A DNA stretch of 64,000 bases, from NCBI RefSeq assembly GCF_008297955.1, contig NZ_VTPY01000004.1:1-64000 (forward strand), given 5' to 3'. This DNA is from Billgrantia pellis (GTDB taxonomy: Bacteria > Pseudomonadota > Gammaproteobacteria > Pseudomonadales > Halomonadaceae). The notes beneath the pieces were generated by a model that saw only the letters and a list, made by a program, of their open reading frames with translations, was not told the origin of the DNA and did not search any database. The translations under genes and the position numbers were made by a program. Positions 57,198 through 64,000 of the stretch are shown here, piece by piece (the first letter of the stretch is position 1; each line of letters opens with the position of its first letter).

Positions 57198-57284
57198 GCC
57201 CAGGTGGCGGAATTGGTAGACGCGCTAGCTTCAGGTGCTAGTATCCTTAAGGATGTGGAGGTTCAAGTCCTCTCCTGGGCACCA
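57198..57284 (+). tRNA. tRNA-Leu (CAG)
   Basis: An 87-nt third copy. The acceptor matches the second copy. The variable arm reads TATCCTTAAGGATG, where both sides of a stem pair changed (G-C to A-T) relative to the other copies, so pairing is kept. 45 bases after the second copy. Confidence 0.97.
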
Positions 57285-57345
57285 CTGCTCTTCACTCGCT
57301 GATTGCGTCATGCAAGCTGACATCTCATCAGAGCGCCCCCAGAAG

Positions 57346-57367
57346 CCGCGACGAATCGCGGTTTTTT
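57346..57367 (+). terminator. Rho-independent terminator of the tRNA cluster
   Basis: CCGCGA and TCGCGG pair with loop CGAA, followed by six T. It closes the three-tRNA transcript. Confidence 0.85.
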
Positions 57368-57399
57368 CGTGCCTGTGATTCGCTCGCGCAGCCATTTAT

Positions 57400-58284
57400 T
57401 TAGTAGCGAGCAGGCAGGCGGGCCACCTCTTCTAAAGCCCATCCTCGGGTCGACACCCGCCCTTCCAGCCTCTCGGCCACCGCTTCGGGCAGCTGCGGGA
57501 AGAAATTCAGCCCGGTGCGCGCCTCCACTTCGTCGATGCTCACCAGAAAATCATCCAGCGGTTCGTCGCCGCGAACCTGTTGCGGCATGATGAAGGCCAA
57601 CGCCAGCGGCTCCTCGGCCGGCACCACGATGATCTTGTAGAAGGCCTCGGGAATCTCCACCAGCCCCACCCGCCGGGTCACGTTGTCGAGGAAACGCTCG
57701 GGAAATACCGGCCCCGTGAGCACCTGTACCACACCGAAGCGCGGCACGAAGTGGTCGATCACCACCTCCTCCAGACGTTGCCACAGCCGGCGGTTGAGGT
57801 CGGGCCGCTGGGGCGAGATATTGCTCATCAGAAACGACTGCTCCTGGGCCTCGCGCCCATGCACCACGGCAATGGCATAATTGGGGGCCAGATGACCGCG
57901 ATCGTAGCCACTGCCGAAGTAGCTGTCGGTGGAGATCGGCCATAAGGTACGCCAGTCCTGACGGAAATCGGGTCGTTGGCCGGCTCGCGGCTCCTCGACC
58001 TCATGCAGTAGGTAACTGACCCAGAGCGGATTGACACGAACGTCCGACCAGCCCACCAGAAAGCCATCGTTGCGCAGCACGCGATGCAGGGTCAGCGGCG
58101 TCAGGCTCTCCCAGGTGGGCACGCCCATCCAGCTCAGTTGATCGCGGTACGCCTGCTCCTGGCTGTACCATAGGCCACTGCCGACCAGCACGAAGACGAG
58201 AGTGACGGCAAACCGGCGCAGCCGAGGGCGCCAGAGGGATAGCGACGCACGTCGGCGCCGCGGCCGAGAGCGAGCAGTGGCCAT
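57400..58284 (-). CDS. Membrane-anchored DNA/RNA non-specific endonuclease (NUC1 family)
   Basis: A 294-aa protein. The N-terminus has a very basic stretch (ARSRPRRRRASLSLWRPRLRR) and a single hydrophobic segment (about 25-40, FAVTLVFVLVGSGLW), so it is an anchored or exported protein. The nuclease domain has YDRGHLAPN, where the histidine is the catalytic base, and SNISPQRPDLNRRLWQRLEE with the metal-binding asparagine. ATG 58284 has AGGA before it; an in-frame TTG at 58302 is possible. It may digest extracellular or periplasmic nucleic acid (inference). Confidence 0.88.
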   Translation of the reverse strand: MATARSRPRRRRASLSLWRPRLRRFAVTLVFVLVGSGLWYSQEQAYRDQLSWMGVPTWESLTPLTLHRVLRNDGFLVGWSDVRVNPLWVSYLLHEVEEPRAGQRPDFRQDWRTLWPISTDSYFGSGYDRGHLAPNYAIAVVHGREAQEQSFLMSNISPQRPDLNRRLWQRLEEVVIDHFVPRFGVVQVLTGPVFPERFLDNVTRRVGLVEIPEAFYKIIVVPAEEPLALAFIMPQQVRGDEPLDDFLVSIDEVEARTGLNFFPQLPEAVAERLEGRVSTRGWALEEVARLPARY

Positions 58285-58359
58285 TCGTAGCGATCCTGAC
58301 AAGGGGCCGCCGACGTTGCCGGCAGCCGGAAAGAGAACATCATGGCTGGCGTGGCGCGA

Positions 58360-58635
58360 TTACCAGCCCAGCGAGAACATGGTTTCCAGGTCGTGGCGAG
58401 AATGCACCTGCATGGCGTTGAGGGTCTCGGTGTCGCGTATGCCATCGACCGCGTTGAGACGCTCGGTGACCAGTTCGGCCAAGCTCTCGAAGTCACGGGT
58501 CCGGGCAATCGCCACCAGGTCGTAACGTCCGCAGGTGGAGTAGACCTCGCTGATGCCCTCGACATCGGCGAGCCGCTCGGCGACCGCCTTGACCTGGCCT
58601 TTCTCGGTATTGATCAAGATCACGGCATTCTGCAT
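58360..58635 (-). CDS. Stand-alone Lrp/AsnC-type ligand-binding (RAM) domain protein
   Basis: A 91-aa protein made only of the alpha-beta effector domain of Lrp/AsnC regulators (AVILINTEKGQVKAVAERLADVEGISEVYSTCGRYDLVAIARTRDFESLAELVTERLNAVDGIRDTETLNAMQVHSR). No DNA-binding helix-turn-helix is present. Such proteins form oligomers and bind amino acids or other small effectors. AGGGAG precedes the ATG. Its job here is unknown. Confidence 0.88.
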   Translation of the reverse strand: MQNAVILINTEKGQVKAVAERLADVEGISEVYSTCGRYDLVAIARTRDFESLAELVTERLNAVDGIRDTETLNAMQVHSRHDLETMFSLGW

Positions 58636-58745
58636 CGGTCTCTCCCTCGATTAGGCATCTCCCGCGGCAGCATGACGTCGCCGCGACCTGGCGCGAGTAT
58701 AGCAGGCCATGGGCGGCGGCTGAATCGACCCGAAGCAAGGCTCGT

Positions 58746-59096
58746 TCACAGGCAGGGCGGCAGAAAGACCGCTGGATAACCAACGAACAGCGTCGCGCCC
58801 ACCGCGAACAGGTAATTGCCCGCCGACACGAGGCCGAAGAAGCGCTCTCGCCGTACACCCGCCCGTCTCGACGCCCTCACGCAGGCCCAGGTCAGCCATA
58901 CCAGCAGCGCAGCGGTCGCCAGTGTCGACACGCCGACGGCGACGTTGATGCCGGTCAGGGTATCGCGCCCGGGGGCGGGCGGTGCCACCGAGCAGGCCAC
59001 CGATAGCCCGCCGTAGATGGCAATGAACCAGATCCCCCAGATCGTGTGGCCACCGACCAGATGAATCGGGTGGGTCAAGCTCAGCAAGTGCCTCAT
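58746..59096 (-). CDS. Small membrane protein of the cytochrome c oxidase operon
   Basis: A 116-aa protein with three hydrophobic segments (about 17-32, 47-67, 89-108): HLVGGHTIWGIWFIAIYGGLSVACS, TGINVAVGVSTLATAALLVWLTWACV, LVSAGNYLFAVGATLFVGYPAVFLP. ATG 59096 overlaps the ctaD stop by four bases, so it is expressed with the oxidase. I do not recognise a known subunit; it may be an accessory or small subunit. Confidence 0.7.
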   Translation of the reverse strand: MRHLLSLTHPIHLVGGHTIWGIWFIAIYGGLSVACSVAPPAPGRDTLTGINVAVGVSTLATAALLVWLTWACVRASRRAGVRRERFFGLVSAGNYLFAVGATLFVGYPAVFLPPCL

Positions 59097-61624
59097 GGCG
59101 CCCCTCCCAGTACCGTCGGTATGACCCAGATGGCGACGAACAGGCTCCAATAAACCACCAGGTTGTAATACCACAGGCGCAGGACCACCACCGGCTCCAG
59201 GGGCACCTCGGCGCTGACGAAGCCATACCCTACCCGCAGCCCCTGCAGCAGGCATAGCAGGGCGCCCAGCAGCGCATGGATCAGCACATAGAGCAGTGCT
59301 ACCAGTAGCGTGGCATCGTGTGCACTCTCGGTGGGAGCGAGCTCCGCCAGCCAGACCACGCCTATCAGCAGCGTCGACTGCAGTGCGCCAAGTGCCGCGG
59401 CGACGTTCATGCCCGCCCTCAAGCCGGCGTCATGGCGACGGCGCAGCCGGCGCACCAGCTTGGCCAATAGCAGTACGCCCAGCGTCAGCGCCAACCCGGC
59501 CGCGACCAGCAGCGGCATGGAGAGCGGCGAGGTCTCCGGCATCCGCCACTCGGGAGCCACGGTCCATAAATAGAACCAGCCGAACAGCAGGGAGAGATAG
59601 AGGGAGCCGTTGGCCAGATGGGAGACCGACATGGTCCATACCCCCGGGCCATTCATGGTGCGCGAATGCAGCGGCGGCTGACCGGGGGCCACCGTGGCGT
59701 CCGGCGCCGCCTTCGGATGCGCCCCGTTCTCCCACGACCAGCGCAGCAGGAACCCCACGGCAATCAGCGTCGCGACCGCGGCCAGCGGGTAGAGCCGCAC
59801 CAGCAGGCTGATGCACACCACCGCCAGGCTCAGGGCGGCGAGCAGCGGCCACCAGGAATTGGTTGGCAAGTGGACCACCTCGCGCAGCTTGCCGGTCAGA
59901 GGGTCGCTGCCCCAGGTCTCGCGGCGCCCATGGTCGATGGTGGCCAGCCCATGCCGGCCTTCGAGCAGGGTGCGCGGCAGCTCGGGAACGTCCCACAAGG
60001 GATTTCGCGTTTCGAGCCGGGGCAGGCTGACGAAGTTGTAGGGGGTGGGTGGCTTGGGCATGGCCCACTCCAGGCCGTCGGCATTCCAGGGGTTCTGCGG
60101 TGCCGGTTTGCCGAAGCGGAAGTGCAGCGCCACGTCGATGATCAGCAGCGCCACACCACCTGCCATCATGAAGCCGCCGATCGAGGAAATCAGGTTGTAG
60201 ATATCCCAGCCCATGGCGGTATCGTAAGTGAACACCCGCCTGCGCATACCCAGCAGTCCCGTCCAATGCATGATCAGGAAGGTGAGGTTGAAACCGAGGA
60301 AGATCAGCCAGAAGCTCCATTTGCCCAACCGCTCGGAAGGCATGCGCCCCGAGACTTGGGGCAACCAGTAGTAGAGCCCCGCCAGCAGCGGGAACAGCAT
60401 GCCGCCCACCAGCACATAGTGCATGTGAGCCACCACGAAATGGGTGTCGTGCACCTGCCAATTGAACGGTACCAGCGCCAGCATCACTCCGGTCAGCCCG
60501 CCCAGCACGAAGATGACCAGAAAGCCTAGGATCCACAGCATGGGGAGTGACATGATCGGGCGTCCCAGCCATAGCGTGGAGAGCCAGACGAATAACTGGA
60601 TGCCGGTGGGAATCGCCACCAGCATGCTCGCCGCCGAGAAGAAGGCCGTCGCCAGTTGCGGGATGCCCAGGGTAAACATGTGGTGCACCCAGAGGCCGAA
60701 GCTGACGAAACCCATGATGACGATCGCCGCCACCACCCAACCGTAGCCGACGATGGGGCGGCGAGCGAAGACCGGAATCAGCGTCGCGACGATCCCCGCC
60801 CCCGGCAGAAAAATGATGTAGACCTCGGGGTGACCGAACAGCCAGAACAGATGAGCCCACAGCACCGGGTCGCCGCCACCGGCGGGGTCGAAGAACGGCA
60901 TGCCGGTGGCGCGCTCGAGCTCGAGCAGGATGCTGCCCAGAATCAGCGGCGGGAAGCCCACCACGATCATCAAGGCCATGGCCAGGATGTACCAGGCGAA
61001 TAGCGGCATCTTGTGCAGCGCCATGCCCTCGGTGCGGGTACGCAGAATCGACACCACCAGTTCCACCCCGGCGGAAAGCGCCGATATCTCGACGAAGGTG
61101 ATCCCCAATAGCCAGAAATCCGAACCGCTGCCGGGCGAGTACTCGCCGCTGCTCAGCGGTGTGTACATGAACCAGCCGCTGCTGGGCGCCATGTCCAGGA
61201 ACAGGCTCGCGGTGAGGATGATGCCGCCGAAGAGATAGCAGAAATAGCCGAAGGCGGTCAGTCTTGGGCAGACCAGGTCGCGCGCACCGATCATCTTGGG
61301 AATCATGTAGATCGCCAGCCCCTCGAGGATGGGAATGGCGAACAGGAACATCATCACCGTGCCGTGCATGGTGAAGACCTGATTGTAGGTCTCGTTCGAC
61401 ATGAAATTGTTGTCGGGAAAGGCAAGCTGCGTGCGGATCAGCATCGCCAGCAGGCCACCGATCAGAAAGAACACCGCACCGGTGGCCATGAAGCGCAGCC
61501 CCAGGGTCGTGTGGTTGACCACCGTCAGGGCGCCGAGGCCGCGCGGATTGGCCCAGACCCTGGCCAAGCCCTCATGCAGTTGGCGGGTGTCGGGCGTCAG
61601 GGAAGCGTCCTTGGTATCGCTCAT
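59093..61624 (-). CDS. ctaD: Cytochrome c oxidase subunits I and III, fused
   Basis: An 843-aa protein. The subunit I part (about 1-555) has the heme and copper ligands: VFTMHGTVMMFLF, FWLFGHPEVYIIFLPGAGIV (His-Tyr cross-link motif with the D-channel glutamate), VHHMFTLG, and HDTHFVVAHMHYVLVGG. A subunit III-like part follows after a soluble linker (about 650-843, LANGSLYLSLLFGWFYLWTVAPEWRMPETSPLSM onwards). Such fusions occur in caa3-type oxidases. ATG 61624 overlaps the coxB stop by four bases; the frame is open to 61735. Inner-membrane proton-pumping oxidase. Confidence 0.94.
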   Translation of the reverse strand: MSDTKDASLTPDTRQLHEGLARVWANPRGLGALTVVNHTTLGLRFMATGAVFFLIGGLLAMLIRTQLAFPDNNFMSNETYNQVFTMHGTVMMFLFAIPILEGLAIYMIPKMIGARDLVCPRLTAFGYFCYLFGGIILTASLFLDMAPSSGWFMYTPLSSGEYSPGSGSDFWLLGITFVEISALSAGVELVVSILRTRTEGMALHKMPLFAWYILAMALMIVVGFPPLILGSILLELERATGMPFFDPAGGGDPVLWAHLFWLFGHPEVYIIFLPGAGIVATLIPVFARRPIVGYGWVVAAIVIMGFVSFGLWVHHMFTLGIPQLATAFFSAASMLVAIPTGIQLFVWLSTLWLGRPIMSLPMLWILGFLVIFVLGGLTGVMLALVPFNWQVHDTHFVVAHMHYVLVGGMLFPLLAGLYYWLPQVSGRMPSERLGKWSFWLIFLGFNLTFLIMHWTGLLGMRRRVFTYDTAMGWDIYNLISSIGGFMMAGGVALLIIDVALHFRFGKPAPQNPWNADGLEWAMPKPPTPYNFVSLPRLETRNPLWDVPELPRTLLEGRHGLATIDHGRRETWGSDPLTGKLREVVHLPTNSWWPLLAALSLAVVCISLLVRLYPLAAVATLIAVGFLLRWSWENGAHPKAAPDATVAPGQPPLHSRTMNGPGVWTMSVSHLANGSLYLSLLFGWFYLWTVAPEWRMPETSPLSMPLLVAAGLALTLGVLLLAKLVRRLRRRHDAGLRAGMNVAAALGALQSTLLIGVVWLAELAPTESAHDATLLVALLYVLIHALLGALLCLLQGLRVGYGFVSAEVPLEPVVVLRLWYYNLVVYWSLFVAIWVIPTVLGGAP

Positions 61625-62580
61625 GGTGCCAACGTCTCCAGCCAGGCGCCGATATCCTGCAGCGTCTCGGTCTCGATGTGGTTGTGGGGCGGCATCCGGT
61701 TGCCGGGCTTGAGCATCTGGTGGAACTGCAGCCAATAGGCGATGGCGCCCTCCTCCATGGGCAACACGCCGGCTCCCAGCGTCGGGCGCGAGCCGATGTC
61801 GCTGAGGTCGGGTCCCTTGATGTCGTGCTCAGTGTCATCGACGACAAGCTCGTCGGGGAAGCCGGCAACACGGTGACAGGCCGCACAGTGCTCGCCGAAG
61901 GCGCGGGCCGCATCGCCCTTCTCGATCGATTCGCGCGGTGCGCGCCGCTCGTCCAGCCAGGCATCGTAGTCGTCGCGCTCCAGCGCCTCGACATGCAGTT
62001 GCATGCCGGTGTGCTGGGCGCCGCAGAATTCGGCACACTGGCCGCCGAAGACACCTGGCGCATCGGCCTCGAGGCGAATGGTGCTAAAGCGCCCCGGCAC
62101 CATGTCGCGCTTGCCTCCCAGGCGAGGAATCCAGAAGGCGTGAATGACGTCCTCGCTGGTGACGCGGAAATCGACCGGTTCACCCGCCGGCATCACCAGC
62201 CGGTTGGCGGTGACCACATCCGGCTCACCCTCTTCCCCCGGGTAGCGCACTTCCCACCACCACTGGTGGCCGATCACCTCGATGCGTTCGGGGTCGGTAG
62301 TCGCCAGTGGCAATGGCAGCATGCCGCGGCCGGTGGGCGCGGCGAATATCAGCAGCGCAACGATACTGAGCACCGGCAGCAGGACGCCGCCACCCAGCAC
62401 CCAGCGCAGCATGACGCGTTGCTCCTCGCGTGGCGTGCGCTGGGGTTGGTGGCGACGACGAAACGTGTAGAGCCATAGCGCATACACACCGAGCGATACG
62501 ACGACGGTGACGATGAGCATGGCCCACCAGACCCAGAACTGGCTTCGCGCGGCCGGCCCGGTCGGGTCGAGAATCGACAT
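61621..62580 (-). CDS. coxB: Cytochrome c oxidase subunit II with C-terminal cytochrome c domain (caa3 type)
   Basis: A 319-aa protein from ATG 62580 (weak GGCGAG site). Two N-terminal spans (about 16-40 and 60-80), then the CuA domain: IEVIGHQWWWEVRYP, the ligands H147, C182, E184, C186, H190 and M193 in GGQCAEFCGAQHTGM, and a heme c domain with CAACH (residues 232-236) and distal-Met region MLKPGNRMPPH. The frame continues upstream of this ATG through a lipoprotein-type signal (LAGLPLVWLLAGC) with no ATG, GTG or TTG; the true start may be the ATT at 62679. The given start is therefore the safest, not certain. Confidence 0.88.
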   Translation of the reverse strand: MSILDPTGPAARSQFWVWWAMLIVTVVVSLGVYALWLYTFRRRHQPQRTPREEQRVMLRWVLGGGVLLPVLSIVALLIFAAPTGRGMLPLPLATTDPERIEVIGHQWWWEVRYPGEEGEPDVVTANRLVMPAGEPVDFRVTSEDVIHAFWIPRLGGKRDMVPGRFSTIRLEADAPGVFGGQCAEFCGAQHTGMQLHVEALERDDYDAWLDERRAPRESIEKGDAARAFGEHCAACHRVAGFPDELVVDDTEHDIKGPDLSDIGSRPTLGAGVLPMEEGAIAYWLQFHQMLKPGNRMPPHNHIETETLQDIGAWLETLAP

Positions 62581-62718
62581 CTCGCCAGCACAGCCGGCAA
62601 GCAGCCATACGAGCGGGAGCCCGGCAAGCCGCCCGGGCCGGCGTGGGCGGTTGACCGCACGCGCACCAAGGCGTTGAATGCAGGTTAGTCGACCTATCCG
62701 ATCGCAAAGGACGCGAAC

Positions 62719-63207
62719 ATGGCTGACGAACCGAAACGCTCGATCAAGAGCCGCGCCGGCATTGCCGGCCACCCACTGCACCCTACCGTGGTCCACTTCC
62801 CCGTTGCCTGCCTGCTGCTGGTCGTGGTCAGCGACGCCGCCTTTCTCTATACAGGCGATCCCTTCTGGGCCCGCTCCAGCCTGTGGCTCGCCGGCATAGG
62901 CGCGCTGGGTGGATGGGTGGCCAGCACCTTGGGACTGATCGATCTGGTCTCGCTCAGGCGGGTACGCAACCTTATCCTCGGCTGGTGCCACGCCATCCTC
63001 GCCGTCATGATGCTGTCGCTGGCTTCGCTCAATTGGTTGTGGCGTTACTTGAACCCCGTCGACCTGCTGCCCTGGGCGGTTGGCCTCACACTGCTGACCG
63101 CGGGATTGGTTACCCTGGCCGGCATCCTTGGCGGCATGCTGGTCTACGACCACGCCGTCGGTGTCGATATCGAAGACAAGATTCGAGCCGCGATCGAGGA
63201 TGAATGA
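62719..63207 (+). CDS. DUF2231-family membrane protein
   Basis: A 162-aa four-span protein with the DUF2231 mark AGHPLHPTVVHFPVACLLLVVVSDAAF (H-P-L-H-P-x-x-V-x-F-P) and LGLIDLVSL. Its histidines could bind heme or metal. It is divergent from coxB over about 140 bases. The function is unknown; the family is often found near respiratory genes. AAAGGACG is the ribosome site. Confidence 0.85.
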   Translation: MADEPKRSIKSRAGIAGHPLHPTVVHFPVACLLLVVVSDAAFLYTGDPFWARSSLWLAGIGALGGWVASTLGLIDLVSLRRVRNLILGWCHAILAVMMLSLASLNWLWRYLNPVDLLPWAVGLTLLTAGLVTLAGILGGMLVYDHAVGVDIEDKIRAAIEDE

Positions 63208-63254
63208 ACCGGACCAGACGCGGTGGGTTGGATTGCGCATCATGACTCTCCCTG

Positions 63255-63677
63255 TCATGCCTCGAAGGGCGTGCTCAATACCAGCACCAGCACCGCCAAC
63301 ATCAGCGCTGCCGACACGATGGCGATCAGCGCGCTGGCCGGCGCCAGCCCACGCAGCCGCTTCTGCTCCAGCCTGACGATCAGCGCCCCGCACAACACAT
63401 GACACAGCACCATGCCGCTGACGGCGGCGAGTTTCAGCACCAGCCAGCCTCCGGCGATCTGTCCGACGATGAACAGCAGGGTTCCGCTTATGATCGCGAG
63501 CAGGGCGAACGGCGTGGCAATATGAGTGAAAAGAAAACGCAGGATGACCGTTGCGGGCACTTCGAACGAGGAAGCGCTGCGCGATCTGGCGTTGGCGAGC
63601 AGCAGCGCCGGCAGGTAGAGAAGCGCCCCGCACCAGCAAACCAGCGTGGCGATATGCAGGAACTTGATCCACGTCAT
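63255..63677 (-). CDS. CopD/HemJ-like four-span membrane protein
   Basis: A 140-aa protein with four hydrophobic segments, beginning MTWIKFLHIATLVCWCGALLYLPALLL, which resembles the CopD and HemJ (protoporphyrinogen oxidase) group; the conserved early histidine is present. A late KLAAVSGMVLCHVLCGALIVRLEQKRLRG block fits. Near the oxidase genes a role in copper or heme supply is plausible, but which one is not resolved. Confidence 0.65.
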   Translation of the reverse strand: MTWIKFLHIATLVCWCGALLYLPALLLANARSRSASSFEVPATVILRFLFTHIATPFALLAIISGTLLFIVGQIAGGWLVLKLAAVSGMVLCHVLCGALIVRLEQKRLRGLAPASALIAIVSAALMLAVLVLVLSTPFEA

Positions 63678-64000
63678 GACAGCATCCTTGCGGTCCAGTG
63701 TGAAGCTACCCTACCCAATGTAAAGAGTCTGGGCCAGACATACCCGCTGCCGGCACCAACCGGCGTATTGCCCCGGCACAGCGCCTTGCTTACCGAACGA
63801 ATCGTCCCGCAATCTTCGGATACCCAAAGCAACGCTACGATACGTTCGGCAATTGCCCCAGCGGAGGAAAAGGTGTTTCCTCTGCTTAACGTCCAACCGG
63901 CCCCATACACCTCAGCGTGACTGGGCGGCATGCCAGTTTCCCCTACACGCCATGCCACACGGCGAGTGACGATACACATTGAACCGTGCCAGAGCAGGAG
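63678..64000. other. 323-bp right end without a supported gene
   Basis: I see no recognisable protein here. A frame on the minus strand (63674-63979) lacks motifs and has no clear ribosome site. A TTTACA on the minus strand just upstream of the CopD-like gene might be part of its promoter. A partial gene could begin beyond the window. Confidence 0.4.

Noticed and set aside
56912-57284. Repeats that could be mistaken for a CRISPR array
   Set aside because: Three 87-bp repeats with clover-leaf pairing, anticodon and CCA: tandem tRNA-Leu genes. No cas genes.
63674-63979. 101-codon minus-strand frame at the right edge
   Set aside because: No recognisable motif, no ribosome site, and a second frame on the other strand is equally open.

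Overview
The window looks like a chromosomal segment of a halophilic or haloalkaliphilic gammaproteobacterium close to Halomonas (Halomonadaceae). The basis is high GC, Pseudomonas-like gene neighbourhoods (rpsU-dnaG-rpoD; lptD-surA-pdxA-rsmA-apaG-apaH; amgK-murU; rnr-rlmB-rpsF-rpsR-rplI-dnaB), acidic proteins and two complete Mrp-type Na+/H+ antiporter operons. No phage, insertion sequence, integrase or CRISPR array was seen. Most of the sequence is core genome.

Layout. 1-9.5 kb: start of a glutathione-dependent formaldehyde dehydrogenase gene with a divergent LysR regulator; a five-gene branched-chain-type amino-acid ABC transporter operon (livG-livF-substrate-binding protein-livH-livM, minus strand) behind a promoter overlapped by a perfect palindrome; L-serine dehydratase sdaA with a divergent GcvA-like regulator; an orphan membrane protein. 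9.5-19.2 kb: the macromolecular synthesis operon rpsU-dnaG-rpoD, then tsaD, plsY, folB-folK, cca, glpE and apaH. 19.2-27 kb: apaG, rsmA, pdxA, a SurA lacking both PPIase domains, lptD, and divergently amgK-murU (MurNAc recycling). An OsmC-family gene follows, preceded by an imperfect tandem copy of its own 5' end.

27-35.7 kb: a base-excision glycosylase, coq7, a HIT protein, a PrkB-type kinase, a hotdog thioesterase, purD, phaR, rsmE, an exported retropepsin-like protein, a PRC-barrel protein and a lytic transglycosylase. 35.8-47.7 kb: two head-to-head Mrp operons, one with seven separate genes A-G (minus strand) and one with a fused A-B gene followed by C-G (plus strand), sharing a 254-bp divergent promoter region. 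This is the most distinctive physiological feature and fits life in alkaline or salty conditions.

47.7-58.7 kb: hemH, two small proteins of unknown function, dnaB, rplI, a membrane protein, rpsR, rpsF, rlmB, rnr, three tandem tRNA-Leu(CAG) genes, a membrane-anchored NUC1-type nuclease and a stand-alone Lrp/AsnC ligand-binding domain. 58.7-64 kb: a caa3-type cytochrome c oxidase operon (subunit II with a C-terminal heme-c domain, a fused subunit I-III and a small membrane protein), a DUF2231 membrane protein and a CopD/HemJ-like membrane protein.

I found no clearly undescribed multi-gene system. The best leads are the paired Mrp loci, the PPIase-less SurA, the duplicated osmC leader with its upstream ORF, the coxB gene whose lipoprotein signal has no normal start codon, and the liv operator. 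All family assignments are from reading the translations; no search was run.
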